Shown piece by piece: positions 6,698 to 13,096 of a stretch of DNA of 13,096 nucleotides. Within the stretch, counting starts at the first letter, position 1, and each line of letters opens with the position of its first letter. Under the pieces are notes generated by a model. That model was not told the DNA's origin, made no database searches, and was given only the letters and a program-made list of their open reading frames with translations. The stretch is from positions 1 to 13,096 of the forward strand of contig JAJDAM010000608.1 in assembly GCA_029261905.1 (NCBI GenBank), read 5' to 3'. The translations under genes were made by a program, and so were the position numbers. Source of the stretch: Deltaproteobacteria bacterium. GTDB lineage: Bacteria > Myxococcota_A > UBA9160 > SMWR01.

Positions 6698-7681
6698 TCA
6701 GTTCGCGTCGGGCTGGTAGCGCTGGAGCGCGTCGCGGTGCTCTTTTTCGACCTCTCGCCGCAACGCCTGGGGTTCGAGGACCTCAGCACCCGACCCGAAC
6801 GAGAGGATCCAGGTGCGCAAGTCGGGCGTGTTTCCCACATCCATCGTCAGTTCGACGGCTCCTGCCTTGCCTTTCCCGAAGCGCTGGCTGGGGTGCCAGG
6901 TGCGTTCCTGCACGTAGGTTGCCCATCGACGTTCGAAGCGAATTCGCACTTGAACCGCCGACTCGGCAATCACTCCGAACGACGACCCGATGTAGGCGTC
7001 GAAATCGAAGCCTTCGCGAAGCTCGAAGCGACTGTCGGTCAGCTCGATCTCGCGAATCCGGTCGACCGCAAAGGTCCGGATCTCGTCGGACTTGTGGTCG
7101 AGTCCGACGACATAGAGGCCCCCGCTGCGATACCACACGCGATACGGATCCAGATTGCGGGTACCGACCGAACCGGTTCGCCCTGTCTGATATCGCATGT
7201 GGACGGTTCGACGGCCCAATACCGCGTCGTTCAGCGCCTGGATGGTGTCCCGGTAGAGCGCGTAGTTCTTGTGCGGGCCAGGAAGCACGCGGAAGGATTC
7301 GGCCAGCTGCGCGAGATAGGCGGTGAGTTCGGGCCCGAGACCGGCGCGGATCTTGGCGAGGGCCGAGCGAATGGAATCGTGGAAAACGGTGCCTTCGAGT
7401 GTCCGGAGGAGATCTTCGCTGAACGCCAGTGCGAGTATTTCGTCGGATGTGAACGGCACATCGCCGAGCCGGAATGTGTCCAGAAATCGGTAGTACGCGC
7501 GTCCATCGCGCATTTCACTGATCACGGGGAATCCCGCGAACATCAGCGCATCGAGGTCGCGATAGACCGTGCGCCGTACGCAGCCGAGTTCGTCGGCCAG
7601 GTCGTCCAACGCCGCACCCGACTGGCTCTTGGCCAGACGCTGGATCAATTGCCACTGCCGCGCGAGTTGGTCGCCGCGCAT
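6698..7681 (-). CDS. HTH-WYL family transcriptional regulator
   Basis: 327 residues. An N-terminal winged helix (about 1-68) has the family pattern LIQRLAKSQSG, LDDLADELGC, VRRTVYRDLDAL, AGFPV. A linker leads to a WYL domain (about 145-215) containing DPYRVWYRSGGLYVVGLDH. The name-giving W-Y-L is L189-Y190-V191, but the surrounding PYR and VGLD anchors are kept. A C-terminal WCX-type segment (about 240-320) completes a PafBC-like layout. WYL domains bind nucleic acid or nucleotide-type ligands, and such regulators often respond to DNA damage or to stress on their own operon. I chose ATG at 7681, one base after the patatin stop (TAGCATG); the frame stays open upstream, but that extension lies inside the patatin gene and looks unlike protein. 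The tight junction implies translational coupling to patatin. Target genes are unknown. Confidence 0.9.
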   Translation of the reverse strand: MRGDQLARQWQLIQRLAKSQSGAALDDLADELGCVRRTVYRDLDALMFAGFPVISEMRDGRAYYRFLDTFRLGDVPFTSDEILALAFSEDLLRTLEGTVFHDSIRSALAKIRAGLGPELTAYLAQLAESFRVLPGPHKNYALYRDTIQALNDAVLGRRTVHMRYQTGRTGSVGTRNLDPYRVWYRSGGLYVVGLDHKSDEIRTFAVDRIREIELTDSRFELREGFDFDAYIGSSFGVIAESAVQVRIRFERRWATYVQERTWHPSQRFGKGKAGAVELTMDVGNTPDLRTWILSFGSGAEVLEPQALRREVEKEHRDALQRYQPDAN

Positions 7682-7682
7682 G

Positions 7683-8954
7683 CTAGCTGCCGTCTTCGAT
7701 GGGGTCGTCGGAGAAGAAGGCCGCCAGTTCGTCTTCTTGTGCCTTGGCGTCCAGATAGCCGAGCCCCGCCAGTGGGCCGAGAAACTCGCCGTCGAACAGC
7801 AGGTAGGAGAGCAGATCGGATTCCGCCGACCGCTCGCCAACACCGCGCATCGCCAGCCGAAGCAGCGGTGAGCGGGTCTTGTCCGTGGGCATCGAGTCGA
7901 GCACCTCGCCTGCCAGGATCCCGAGATCCTTCGAAGGACGGATCACGAGGTCATGAATCTTGCGAAAGCGGTGCCCGCGCTCCTTGATCGACACTTCGTT
8001 GATCTTGTCGGTGAAGTCCGGCCCGAACGCCTTGATACCGTCGCCGAGGATTTCGTTCATGACGTGCATCCTCGCCAGGTCTGTGTCGAGATGGTCGAGG
8101 AGCAGCGCATTCAGGATCTTGCCGAACAGGAAAAACGGATTCGCGTAGTCCTGGATGTTGTTGTCGGTCGTCGCGATCTGGTGTGCTCGAGTCATGTTCT
8201 GACGCAGAGCGATCACGAGCACGCGGTCCGCACCCAGCCGGAGAGCGGGCGCCAGCGGAGTGTTGAGTCGCAGTCCACCGTCGGCGTAATAGGTTCGTCC
8301 GACCCGTACGGCTGGGAAGAGCATCGGGATCGCCGCGGATGCCAGCGCATGGACGGGAAGCAGCCGCGTCGGGCGAGGAACGATCATCGGGTCTCCCGTC
8401 CACATGGGCAGCCTGCGGTCACGGTTCTCGATGAAGATCGCCACCCGTCCACTCGCGATCTGCGTGGCCGCGACACAGACGGCTTCGATGTTGCCCCGTC
8501 GAACATTGTCACGAATCCCGCGCCAGGGAATGGCCCGAACCACCATCCGCTCGAGCGGTTCGGTGTTCAACAGGCCATAGAGCCGCTCGGGAGGATTGTC
8601 TTCGTCGAACGAGTTGCCGCGCAGTCCGAGCAGGCGTCGCGGGAGCCGAAGCAGGTCCCTCGCCGACAGCGGGATGACCTCCTCGATTCGCATCTGTGTC
8701 CAGAAGTCGACCAGGCGCGAGCCGCGCCCGGGGCCCATGTCAGCGGTCGCGGCGAGATAGCAGGCGTGAATGGCTCCCACCGAAGTGCCGCAGAGGATGT
8801 CGAACTCGATCGGATGTCCCAGTCGCTTGGGAAGTTCACTGACCAGGTAGTGAACGACGCCGGCCTCGTACGCGCCGCGCGCCCCGCCACCGGAAAAGAC
8901 CACGGCCCGCTTGGGCTTGTGGCCACGCTGGCCTACGGGATGGGAATCAGCCAA
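7683..8954 (-). CDS. patatin-like phospholipase / lipid acyl hydrolase
   Basis: 423 residues. The patatin catalytic elements are complete: oxyanion loop GGGARG (22-27), nucleophile elbow GTSVG with Ser58, and DGG with Asp225, forming a Ser-Asp dyad. The chain is longer than minimal RssA-type patatins; about 170 residues follow the DGG, including an acidic C-terminus, a layout seen in larger patatin/NTE-type hydrolases. No signal peptide is visible, so cytoplasmic or inner-membrane-surface action on phospholipid or lysophospholipid is expected. The start is TTG at 8954, overlapping the EF-P stop by 8 bp. No ATG precedes the GGGARG strand, and the next GTG would cut into it. It lies between EF-P and the WYL regulator with no gaps, indicating one operon. 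Enzyme class is secure; the exact lipid substrate is not. Confidence 0.93.
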   Translation of the reverse strand: MADSHPVGQRGHKPKRAVVFSGGGARGAYEAGVVHYLVSELPKRLGHPIEFDILCGTSVGAIHACYLAATADMGPGRGSRLVDFWTQMRIEEVIPLSARDLLRLPRRLLGLRGNSFDEDNPPERLYGLLNTEPLERMVVRAIPWRGIRDNVRRGNIEAVCVAATQIASGRVAIFIENRDRRLPMWTGDPMIVPRPTRLLPVHALASAAIPMLFPAVRVGRTYYADGGLRLNTPLAPALRLGADRVLVIALRQNMTRAHQIATTDNNIQDYANPFFLFGKILNALLLDHLDTDLARMHVMNEILGDGIKAFGPDFTDKINEVSIKERGHRFRKIHDLVIRPSKDLGILAGEVLDSMPTDKTRSPLLRLAMRGVGERSAESDLLSYLLFDGEFLGPLAGLGYLDAKAQEDELAAFFSDDPIEDGS

Positions 8955-9510
8955 CGCGTTCGACGTAGTCCCCGGAGCGGGTGTCGACCCGAATCCGCTC
9001 GCCCTCCTTGAGGAACAGCGGAACAGTCACGACCGCGCCCGTTTCGATCGTCGCGGGTTTGGTGGCGCCCTGGGCCGTGTCCCCCTTCATTCCCGGGTCG
9101 CATTGTGTGATCTCGGCCTCGATGAATGGAGGGAGTTCGACGTTGATGGGCTTCCCGTTCCAGAACAGCACTTCGCAGTCGAGATTCTCGGTGAGGTACT
9201 TCGTCGAATCCCCGACCTGTTCCTGTGTGAATGGAATCTGGTCGTAGGTTTCCGCGTCCATGAAGACGAGGTTTTCGCCGTCGGCGTAGAGGAACTGCAT
9301 GGTGCGTTCCTCGATGTCGGGAGCTTCGACCTTTTCGCCGGCGCGGAAGGTCTTGTCGACGACCTTGCCGTTGCGCAGATTCTTGAGCTTGGTGCGAACG
9401 AAGGCACCGCCCTTTCCAGGCTTGACGTGCTGGAAATTCACGATCGTATAGGGTTCGCTCGCGATCTCGATCTTGAGACCGTTCTTGAAGTCGGATGTTG
9501 CCAGCGCCAT
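8947..9510 (-). CDS. efp: translation elongation factor P
   Basis: 187 residues, the usual EF-P length, with the expected three beta-barrel domains: KOW-like N-terminal domain (about 1-65), OB-fold (about 66-128) and C-terminal OB-fold (about 129-187). EF-P binds ribosomes stalled on polyproline runs between the P and E sites and speeds peptide bond formation. The loop tip reads KPGKGGAF, placing Lys33 at the position that is modified (for example beta-lysylated by EpmA) in many bacteria; this is a lysine-type, not arginine-type, EF-P. No epmA or epmB is in view. The ATG start is firmly set by AAGGGAG at 9516-9522 with 5-base spacing. It is separated by 116 bp from the upstream SDR gene, so it may have its own promoter, though read-through is possible. 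Patatin overlaps its 3' end. Confidence 0.98.
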   Translation of the reverse strand: MALATSDFKNGLKIEIASEPYTIVNFQHVKPGKGGAFVRTKLKNLRNGKVVDKTFRAGEKVEAPDIEERTMQFLYADGENLVFMDAETYDQIPFTQEQVGDSTKYLTENLDCEVLFWNGKPINVELPPFIEAEITQCDPGMKGDTAQGATKPATIETGAVVTVPLFLKEGERIRVDTRSGDYVERVG

Positions 9511-9515
9511 TGGTG

Positions 9516-9522
9516 CTCCCTT
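9516..9522 (-). promoter_or_regulatory. strong ribosome binding site of EF-P
   Basis: AAGGGAG on the - strand, 5 bases before the ATG at 9510. It supports the chosen start and the expected high translation of EF-P. The weak sites before patatin and the WYL gene contrast with it, in line with those genes being translated by coupling. Confidence 0.7.
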
Positions 9523-9626
9523 GGATTTCGGCGGCCGGAGGATAGCCGAGGTTGGTCCGAAACTCGCGTCCGCACGCGGGGGACCACGTGCCGCGGCCCA
9601 ATTTGGCGTGTCAGAGCCCGCCGTCG

Positions 9627-10643
9627 TCAGGGAGTCGGAGTGGTTTCGACTTGCAGGACGCCATCACCGGCGCGAGCGAGACCGATCCGGTAGCGGGCCC
9701 GGAAACCGAGTTCGGCTTCCGCCCGCGAGGTGTCGAGTGTGTACCCATATCGCAGCTGTGCACAATCGACGGGCCCCTCGTGGGGTTCGAAGCCGAGGGC
9801 GCGTGTCGCAGGAGACATCCAACGCAGCAGCGGCCCGGGGATCGGGATGCTCGATCGGCCCGTCCAGCTCGCCAGCACCGACAACGGCACGGACTGGTCA
9901 CCGGAGATGTTGAATATTCCCGAAGCGGATGTCCGGATCGCGGCCTGGACGGCGAGCGTGACATCTTTGTCGGAGACCAGCGCGCAGATCGGGTCGAACC
10001 CGAGTGCTCGGAACCGAGGCCCGAGGCGTCCGACCAGAGCAGGATTCATGTACACGTAGCCGCCGTCTGCGACCACAGTCGGAACGCGCAGCAGTGCGAC
10101 ATCGAGGCGATCGTTGTGCACTTCGGCGTGGAAGAGCATGTCGCAATCGATCCACGAACGGATTTCTGCGGGCGCGTGGGGGTCGAGATCGAGCTCGCTG
10201 TCTTCGTTGAGCCGATTCGCGTTGCCCGGTGGCATCCGGTAGACGAACGCGCTGCCGATCGCGATGAGATCGCGAACCGAGAGGGTCTCCCGACAGAACT
10301 GAAGCAGCAGTCGGCTTTCTTCCGTGCGCTCGGCGATACCGCCGACCAGAGACGGGTTGTCCTTGGCACCGGATCCGTGGCGCGGCACGTAAATCACCGT
10401 ATCGATTCGTGCAGATCGAAATCGCGCCGAGTGAAACAGGTCGCTGATTGGCCGGTGCTTGGCCATGTCGACCTGCAAATAGATCACCTTTCGACCTTCG
10501 CTGCTCAAGAAGCGATCGAACGAGCGAGGAGGGGGGGCATCGCCCACCGCGAAAATCGTGTCGACCGCCGAGTCGTGAAACAGCGTCTTCACGATTCTTC
10601 GCCCGATCGGTTCATCGGCGTGTGTGATCAATACGCGCGGCAT
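9627..10643 (-). CDS. NAD-dependent epimerase/dehydratase-like (extended SDR) protein with degenerate active site
   Basis: 338 residues with the outline of an extended short-chain dehydrogenase/reductase: an N-terminal beta strand MPRVLITHA, alternating strands and helices, a mid-protein serine strand (LIAIGSAFVYR, 126-136), a LLRVPTVVADG segment (184-194) and a C-terminal substrate region. The signatures are altered. The nucleotide loop TGxxGxxG reads THADEPIG, with only the last Gly left. The catalytic YxxxK position appears to be W164-I-D-C-D168, so both Tyr and Lys are lost. It probably does not do standard NAD-dependent redox chemistry; it may bind a ligand or a partner. The ATG overlaps the acyltransferase stop (TGATG) and has no ribosome binding site, so it depends on coupling. 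SDR plus PlsC-like gene pairs also occur in mycobacteria (Rv0501/Rv0502, from memory), supporting a shared role in lipid or envelope assembly. Confidence 0.82.
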   Translation of the reverse strand: MPRVLITHADEPIGRRIVKTLFHDSAVDTIFAVGDAPPPRSFDRFLSSEGRKVIYLQVDMAKHRPISDLFHSARFRSARIDTVIYVPRHGSGAKDNPSLVGGIAERTEESRLLLQFCRETLSVRDLIAIGSAFVYRMPPGNANRLNEDSELDLDPHAPAEIRSWIDCDMLFHAEVHNDRLDVALLRVPTVVADGGYVYMNPALVGRLGPRFRALGFDPICALVSDKDVTLAVQAAIRTSASGIFNISGDQSVPLSVLASWTGRSSIPIPGPLLRWMSPATRALGFEPHEGPVDCAQLRYGYTLDTSRAEAELGFRARYRIGLARAGDGVLQVETTPTP

Positions 10644-11830
10644 CAGTGGTTTCGATCGACCAGCAGCTGAATCCGACGTCTCACCTGGCTCGCCAGGTAT
10701 CGGACCAGGCGAGGATCGTCGGCGCTCTCGGGGCCAAAGCGTTCGTGAAAACGGAGCGGCTCTCCATACACGATCTTGTAGCGCACCGGATACGGCAACA
10801 GGCCCAACGGCCCGAGGAGCGGGAAGGTGGGTGTGATGGGCGCGACCGGCAGCCCGAGGCTGCGCGCGAGCGGTTTGATGTCGTAGAGGATCGGCATCTG
10901 GTTGTCGCTGCCGATGATCGCCATGGGCACGATCGGAGCCCGTGCGCGCAGCGCGTGCTCGATGAAGCCGACTCTGAACGGTTGCAATCGATGTCGGTGC
11001 GCGATGGTCTTGCGGATGCCATCGATGCCTTCGGGGAAAACCATCACGACCTGACCTTCATCGAGCAGGTCGGCGAAGTTCTCGCGCGTGCCAATGACCT
11101 GTCCGACGCGCGCATAGAAGATGTTGACCCAGGGAAGCGAGCCGGCCCAGCGATCGATGATCGTACGCGCGAGTCGCGGCGGGTCGGTGTTCAGCACGAG
11201 ATCGACAATCGCCATCGCACCGTCGAAAGGGAGCAATCCGCCGTGGTTTCCGGCGAGCACCACCGGACCTTCGGTCGGAACATTCCGATGCCCTTCACTG
11301 CGCACGCGAAAATAGAAGCGATACAGCGCGTAGAACAGCGGGAAGCTGTTCTTGATCGCAGCGGGCGAAAATCCGAAACGGTCGTAGCGAGCCTCTTGCT
11401 GACCGTCGGCGTCGACCAGGTGGGAGAGTGCAGCCAGGCGCCGACGTTCTTCGGGCGGTATCAGGCGCTCAGCCAGTCCATGCGCTTCGGTCGGTTCGAT
11501 CTGCGACAACAGCGGAGTGGTCGCCCATCGCCGGCGCGCGAGCGGAGCACCGTTCTGTCTGGATTTTCGCGATCGCTCGATGCGCTGCGGCGGCGGAACG
11601 CTCTGCCGGCGGGCGTCGCGAACGGGTTCGTCCTGTCGAAATTCGGCCGCGTCCCATTCGGGATCGCGATAGGCCCGTCGCGAGGGAAGCCGCGTTTCGA
11701 GTTCGTCCAGCCGCTCGATGAACGGCTCGTCGCCAACGGCTTCTTCGAACGGGTCGCGGCCCAGCGCGCTACGGGTTGGATTCGAAGGGGTCTTGTCGAG
11801 TCCTTCAGGCGGTTTTTCGAAATTTTTCAT
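10643..11830 (-). CDS. PlsC-like lysophospholipid/glycerolipid acyltransferase with long disordered N-terminus
   Basis: 395 residues. Residues 1-150 are charged, Pro/Arg/Glu-rich and probably disordered. The acyltransferase domain follows (about 155-385): a hydrophobic-aromatic helix NSFPLFYALYRFYF (161-174), the catalytic block NHGGLLPFDG (195-204, His196 and Asp203), and VFPEG (264-268), the acyl-acceptor binding motif. The His-Asp spacing is HX6D, not the HX4D of classic PlsC; NHGGLLPFD-type blocks mark a separate branch of the superfamily. The domain should transfer an acyl group from acyl-ACP or acyl-CoA to a lysolipid or other hydroxyl at the inner face of the membrane. The ATG overlaps the ParA stop by 4 bp (ATGA) and the SDR start overlaps its stop, so it is the middle gene of a coupled three-gene unit. 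Class is secure; the acceptor is unknown. Confidence 0.9.
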   Translation of the reverse strand: MKNFEKPPEGLDKTPSNPTRSALGRDPFEEAVGDEPFIERLDELETRLPSRRAYRDPEWDAAEFRQDEPVRDARRQSVPPPQRIERSRKSRQNGAPLARRRWATTPLLSQIEPTEAHGLAERLIPPEERRRLAALSHLVDADGQQEARYDRFGFSPAAIKNSFPLFYALYRFYFRVRSEGHRNVPTEGPVVLAGNHGGLLPFDGAMAIVDLVLNTDPPRLARTIIDRWAGSLPWVNIFYARVGQVIGTRENFADLLDEGQVVMVFPEGIDGIRKTIAHRHRLQPFRVGFIEHALRARAPIVPMAIIGSDNQMPILYDIKPLARSLGLPVAPITPTFPLLGPLGLLPYPVRYKIVYGEPLRFHERFGPESADDPRLVRYLASQVRRRIQLLVDRNH

Positions 11831-12690
11831 ACTGGATCCGTCCCAGGTGCGGGCCGGCCTCGCAATTCGAGTTCTTCCGCGAGCTCAGCCATCACCAATG
11901 CGCCGCGATCCCGTGGCGCGTACTCGAACACGCTCATTCCATGGGACTGGGCTTCATCGATCTTGACGTGATAGCCGACCACGGTGTGAGCGATCTCCTT
12001 TGGGAATCGCTGCTTCAGCTTGTCGAGGACCTCCTTGGCGAGCTTCGTTCTGCGAAAGAAGGTAGGCACGACCATCGTGATGTGGAGCGCCGGGTGGTCG
12101 TAGCGATCTCGTATGGTTGCAATGGTCCGGGTGAGTTCGGCGCATCCATCCATCGCCAGAAAAGTCAACGGAACCGGCACGACGATTTCGTTCGCAGCGC
12201 GAAGTACGTTCAGTGTGAGTGGACCAAACGATGGTGGCGCGTCGAACAGAACGAAGTCGTACTCGTCGATCTCGCGCGAATTGCGAAGGGTTCGAGAGAG
12301 GCGTCCCGTCGGGTCGAGGTCGTCGTCGAAGCCGGGAAACAATCCGAGCGATTTATTGGCGACGATGACGTCGAGCTGCGGAATTCGCGTGCTGGTGATC
12401 GGCAACAGCGAAGCCGGTCTGCGGCCCGCATCGGCGGTGCTCGGCTCGACGGCGTTGTCGAGCGATGCATCGCCCAATACGGAGTCCAACAGCAGGTCGA
12501 TCGCGGATTGGCGCCGGCGATGGACGTCGATTCCCAACACTTTGCCGAGCTGTCCCTGCGGGTCCATGTCGATTGCGAGCACGCGTCGGCCTCTCGACAT
12601 TGCCAGGTAGGAACCGATATTCGAAACGAGAGTCGTCTTGGCGCTGCCGCCTTTCTCGTTGATGAACGCGATGAGCCGCGGACCGTGCAC
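11827..12690 (-). CDS. ParA/MinD-type ATPase, no ParB partner in view
   Basis: 287 residues. The deviant Walker A reads KGGSAKTT (13-20): signature Lys13 and Lys18 are present, but the usual Gly before Lys18 is Ala17. Walker A' is DMDPQGQ (41-47) and Walker B is FDAPPS (149-154). A typical ParA C-terminal motif is KIDEAQSHGMSVFEYAPRDRGA (243-264, positions 243-246 and 255-264 most like Soj/ParA). Such ATPases dimerise on DNA or membrane and place cargo in the cell. There is no MinD-type amphipathic tail, so DNA binding is more likely. No parB or parS-like cluster is visible. The GTG start is supported by AGGAG at 12697-12701. The gene heads an operon with the acyltransferase (4-bp overlap). 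I infer a positioning role for a lipid enzyme or envelope complex; chromosome segregation is less likely in this context. Confidence 0.92.
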   Translation of the reverse strand: MHGPRLIAFINEKGGSAKTTLVSNIGSYLAMSRGRRVLAIDMDPQGQLGKVLGIDVHRRRQSAIDLLLDSVLGDASLDNAVEPSTADAGRRPASLLPITSTRIPQLDVIVANKSLGLFPGFDDDLDPTGRLSRTLRNSREIDEYDFVLFDAPPSFGPLTLNVLRAANEIVVPVPLTFLAMDGCAELTRTIATIRDRYDHPALHITMVVPTFFRRTKLAKEVLDKLKQRFPKEIAHTVVGYHVKIDEAQSHGMSVFEYAPRDRGALVMAELAEELELRGRPAPGTDPV

Positions 12691-12696
12691 TCCGCT

Positions 12697-12701
12697 CTCC
12701 T
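12697..12701 (-). promoter_or_regulatory. ribosome binding site deciding the GTG start of parA
   Basis: AGGAG on the - strand, 6 bases before GTG at 12690. No in-frame ATG lies between this site and the Walker A motif, and the ParA fold begins right at the predicted N-terminus, so the GTG start is well supported. Confidence 0.7.
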
Positions 12702-12828
12702 GGTTGGACGCTCTCGCGTATTGCCGATTTCAGCTCAGCTCTGGGGCAAATTGGTTCCCGACTGACTGCCGTCTCAGTTCCCGCGTGCTTGCGAGGAGCA
12801 TCGGTTGCAAATGCGCTACACGCTCTCT

Positions 12829-12857
12829 TGCGTACCGTGCGGATGACCGGGTGTCAA
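12829..12857 (-). promoter_or_regulatory. candidate promoter of the parA-acyltransferase-SDR operon
   Basis: A perfect -35 box TTGACA (12857-12852 on the - strand), a 17-bp spacer and a poor -10, TACGCA (12834-12829). It lies just after the etfA terminator and leaves a leader of about 140 bases before the GTG. The leader holds two GTTCCCG direct repeats (12754-12760, 12777-12783) flanking ACTGA-N8-TCAGT (12761-12778), a possible regulator site. The weak -10 suggests an activator or an alternative sigma factor, or that the true promoter is elsewhere. No gene is seen in 12691-12982. Confidence 0.35.
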
Positions 12858-12898
12858 CGGAGAACTTCGATGTCGCGAGCCACCGCGAGCGAGTCAAG

Positions 12899-12937
12899 AA
12901 AAAGTGGGGCAGAAGGCGGATGGCCTTCGTGCCCCAC
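12899..12937 (-). terminator. strong intrinsic terminator downstream of etfA
   Basis: On the - strand an 8-bp outer stem GTGGGGCA/TGCCCCAC (12937-12930 with 12911-12904) continues as a 6-bp inner stem GAAGGC/GCCTTC (12928-12923 with 12917-12912). One base is bulged (12929) and the loop has five bases (12918-12922). TTTTT follows directly (12903-12899) and then CTT. It stops etfA transcription before the parA promoter, so parA begins a separate unit. Confidence 0.9.
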
Positions 12938-12941
12938 TCTT

Positions 12942-12968
12942 AGATGGAACAGATGGAACAGATGGACG
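12942..12968. repeat. three tandem copies of a 9-bp unit
   Basis: AGATGGAAC occurs at 12942-12950 and 12951-12959. A third copy, AGATGGACG, at 12960-12968 differs at its last two bases. The array lies between the etfA stop and its terminator hairpin, so it is in the 3' untranslated region of the etfA transcript. Confidence 0.75.
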
Positions 12969-12982
12969 TTTTCTCGAGGCGA

Positions 12983-13096
12983 TCAGCCCTTCGCTGCTGT
13001 GATTGCGGCCGTGAGCGCCGGGACCACCTCGAACAGGTCGCCGACCACACCGACGTTCGCAACTTCGAAGATCGGTGCATCCGGATCCTTGTTGAT
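12983..13096 (-). CDS. etfA: electron transfer flavoprotein alpha subunit, C-terminal end (truncated by the window)
   Basis: Only the last 37 codons and TGA are present. The peptide starts INKDPDAPIFEVANVGVVGD and continues LFEVVPALTAAI, the highly conserved C-terminal FAD-domain sequence of EtfA/FixB; the NKDPDAPIF block contacts the FAD. With EtfB this protein carries electrons from acyl-CoA and other dehydrogenases to the quinone pool through ETF-QO. The start and any etfB lie outside the window. The gene ends in a strong terminator, so it is transcriptionally separate from parA. The family call is secure despite the short piece. Confidence 0.95.
   Translation of the reverse strand: MNKDPDAPIFEVANVGVVGDLFEVVPALTAAITAAKG

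Noticed and set aside
7682..7843. 54-residue upstream extension of the WYL regulator
   Set aside because: It lies wholly inside the patatin gene and is low-complexity and Cys/Ser/Arg-rich. The regulator fold starts at ATG 7681, one base after the patatin stop.
8933..9601. 222-residue - strand frame overlapping efp
   Set aside because: It is in a different frame from the unmistakable EF-P sequence, is Arg/Gly-rich and has no domain.
10646..11971. 441-residue open frame on the + strand opposite the acyltransferase
   Set aside because: A shadow of the acyltransferase reading frame, with no domain pattern or ribosome binding site. The same applies to + strand frames at 7953-9011, 9552-10670 and 11776-12765 and - strand frames at 60-1235 and 2535-3371.
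11827..12690. Chromosome or plasmid partition locus
   Set aside because: No parB, no parS-like repeats and no replication gene are present. The downstream partners are lipid-type enzymes, so a generic partition label is not supported.

Overview
The window is GC-rich, densely coded bacterial chromosome with no tRNA, rRNA, insertion sequence, prophage gene or CRISPR array that I can see. The gene set (a paired M16 peptidase, a TetR-linked diiron protein, patatin, a PlsC-like acyltransferase, EtfA, frequent GTG and TTG starts) fits a high-GC, lipid-rich Gram-negative, perhaps a deltaproteobacterial or myxobacterial-type lineage. The taxonomic guess is inference only.

Layout. Positions 1-4569 are read on the + strand. 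A 5'-truncated M16 metallopeptidase keeps the distal zinc glutamate. It overlaps by 4 bp a second M16 protein that has lost the HxxEH motif. Then comes a TetR regulator with a perfect 20-bp palindrome at its own promoter, and a ferritin-like diiron protein of unknown substrate that starts at TTG behind a perfect Shine-Dalgarno. A short tail-to-tail gap (4570-4688) holds a probable terminator. Everything from 4689 to the end is on the - strand.

Read in the direction of transcription, the - strand begins with the last 37 codons of etfA and a strong intrinsic terminator. Next is an unbroken parA / acyltransferase / SDR operon whose genes overlap as ATGA and TGATG. Elongation factor P follows with its own strong ribosome binding site, leading into patatin (8-bp overlap) and a WYL regulator (1-bp gap). 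A likely promoter then precedes an unrecognised membrane protein and a membrane-anchored GH18-like TIM-barrel protein.

How the genes may work together. The parA-acyltransferase-SDR unit looks like a membrane-lipid module joined to a positioning ATPase with no ParB in view. The SDR has lost both its glycine-rich loop and its YxxxK pair, so it is probably not a standard dehydrogenase. This is the most unusual part of the window. The EF-P-patatin-WYL arrangement couples a translation factor to a lipid hydrolase and a ligand-sensing regulator. The TetR-diiron pair looks like a self-contained regulator and oxidase unit. These functional links are inferred from gene order and overlaps; none is shown by the sequence alone.
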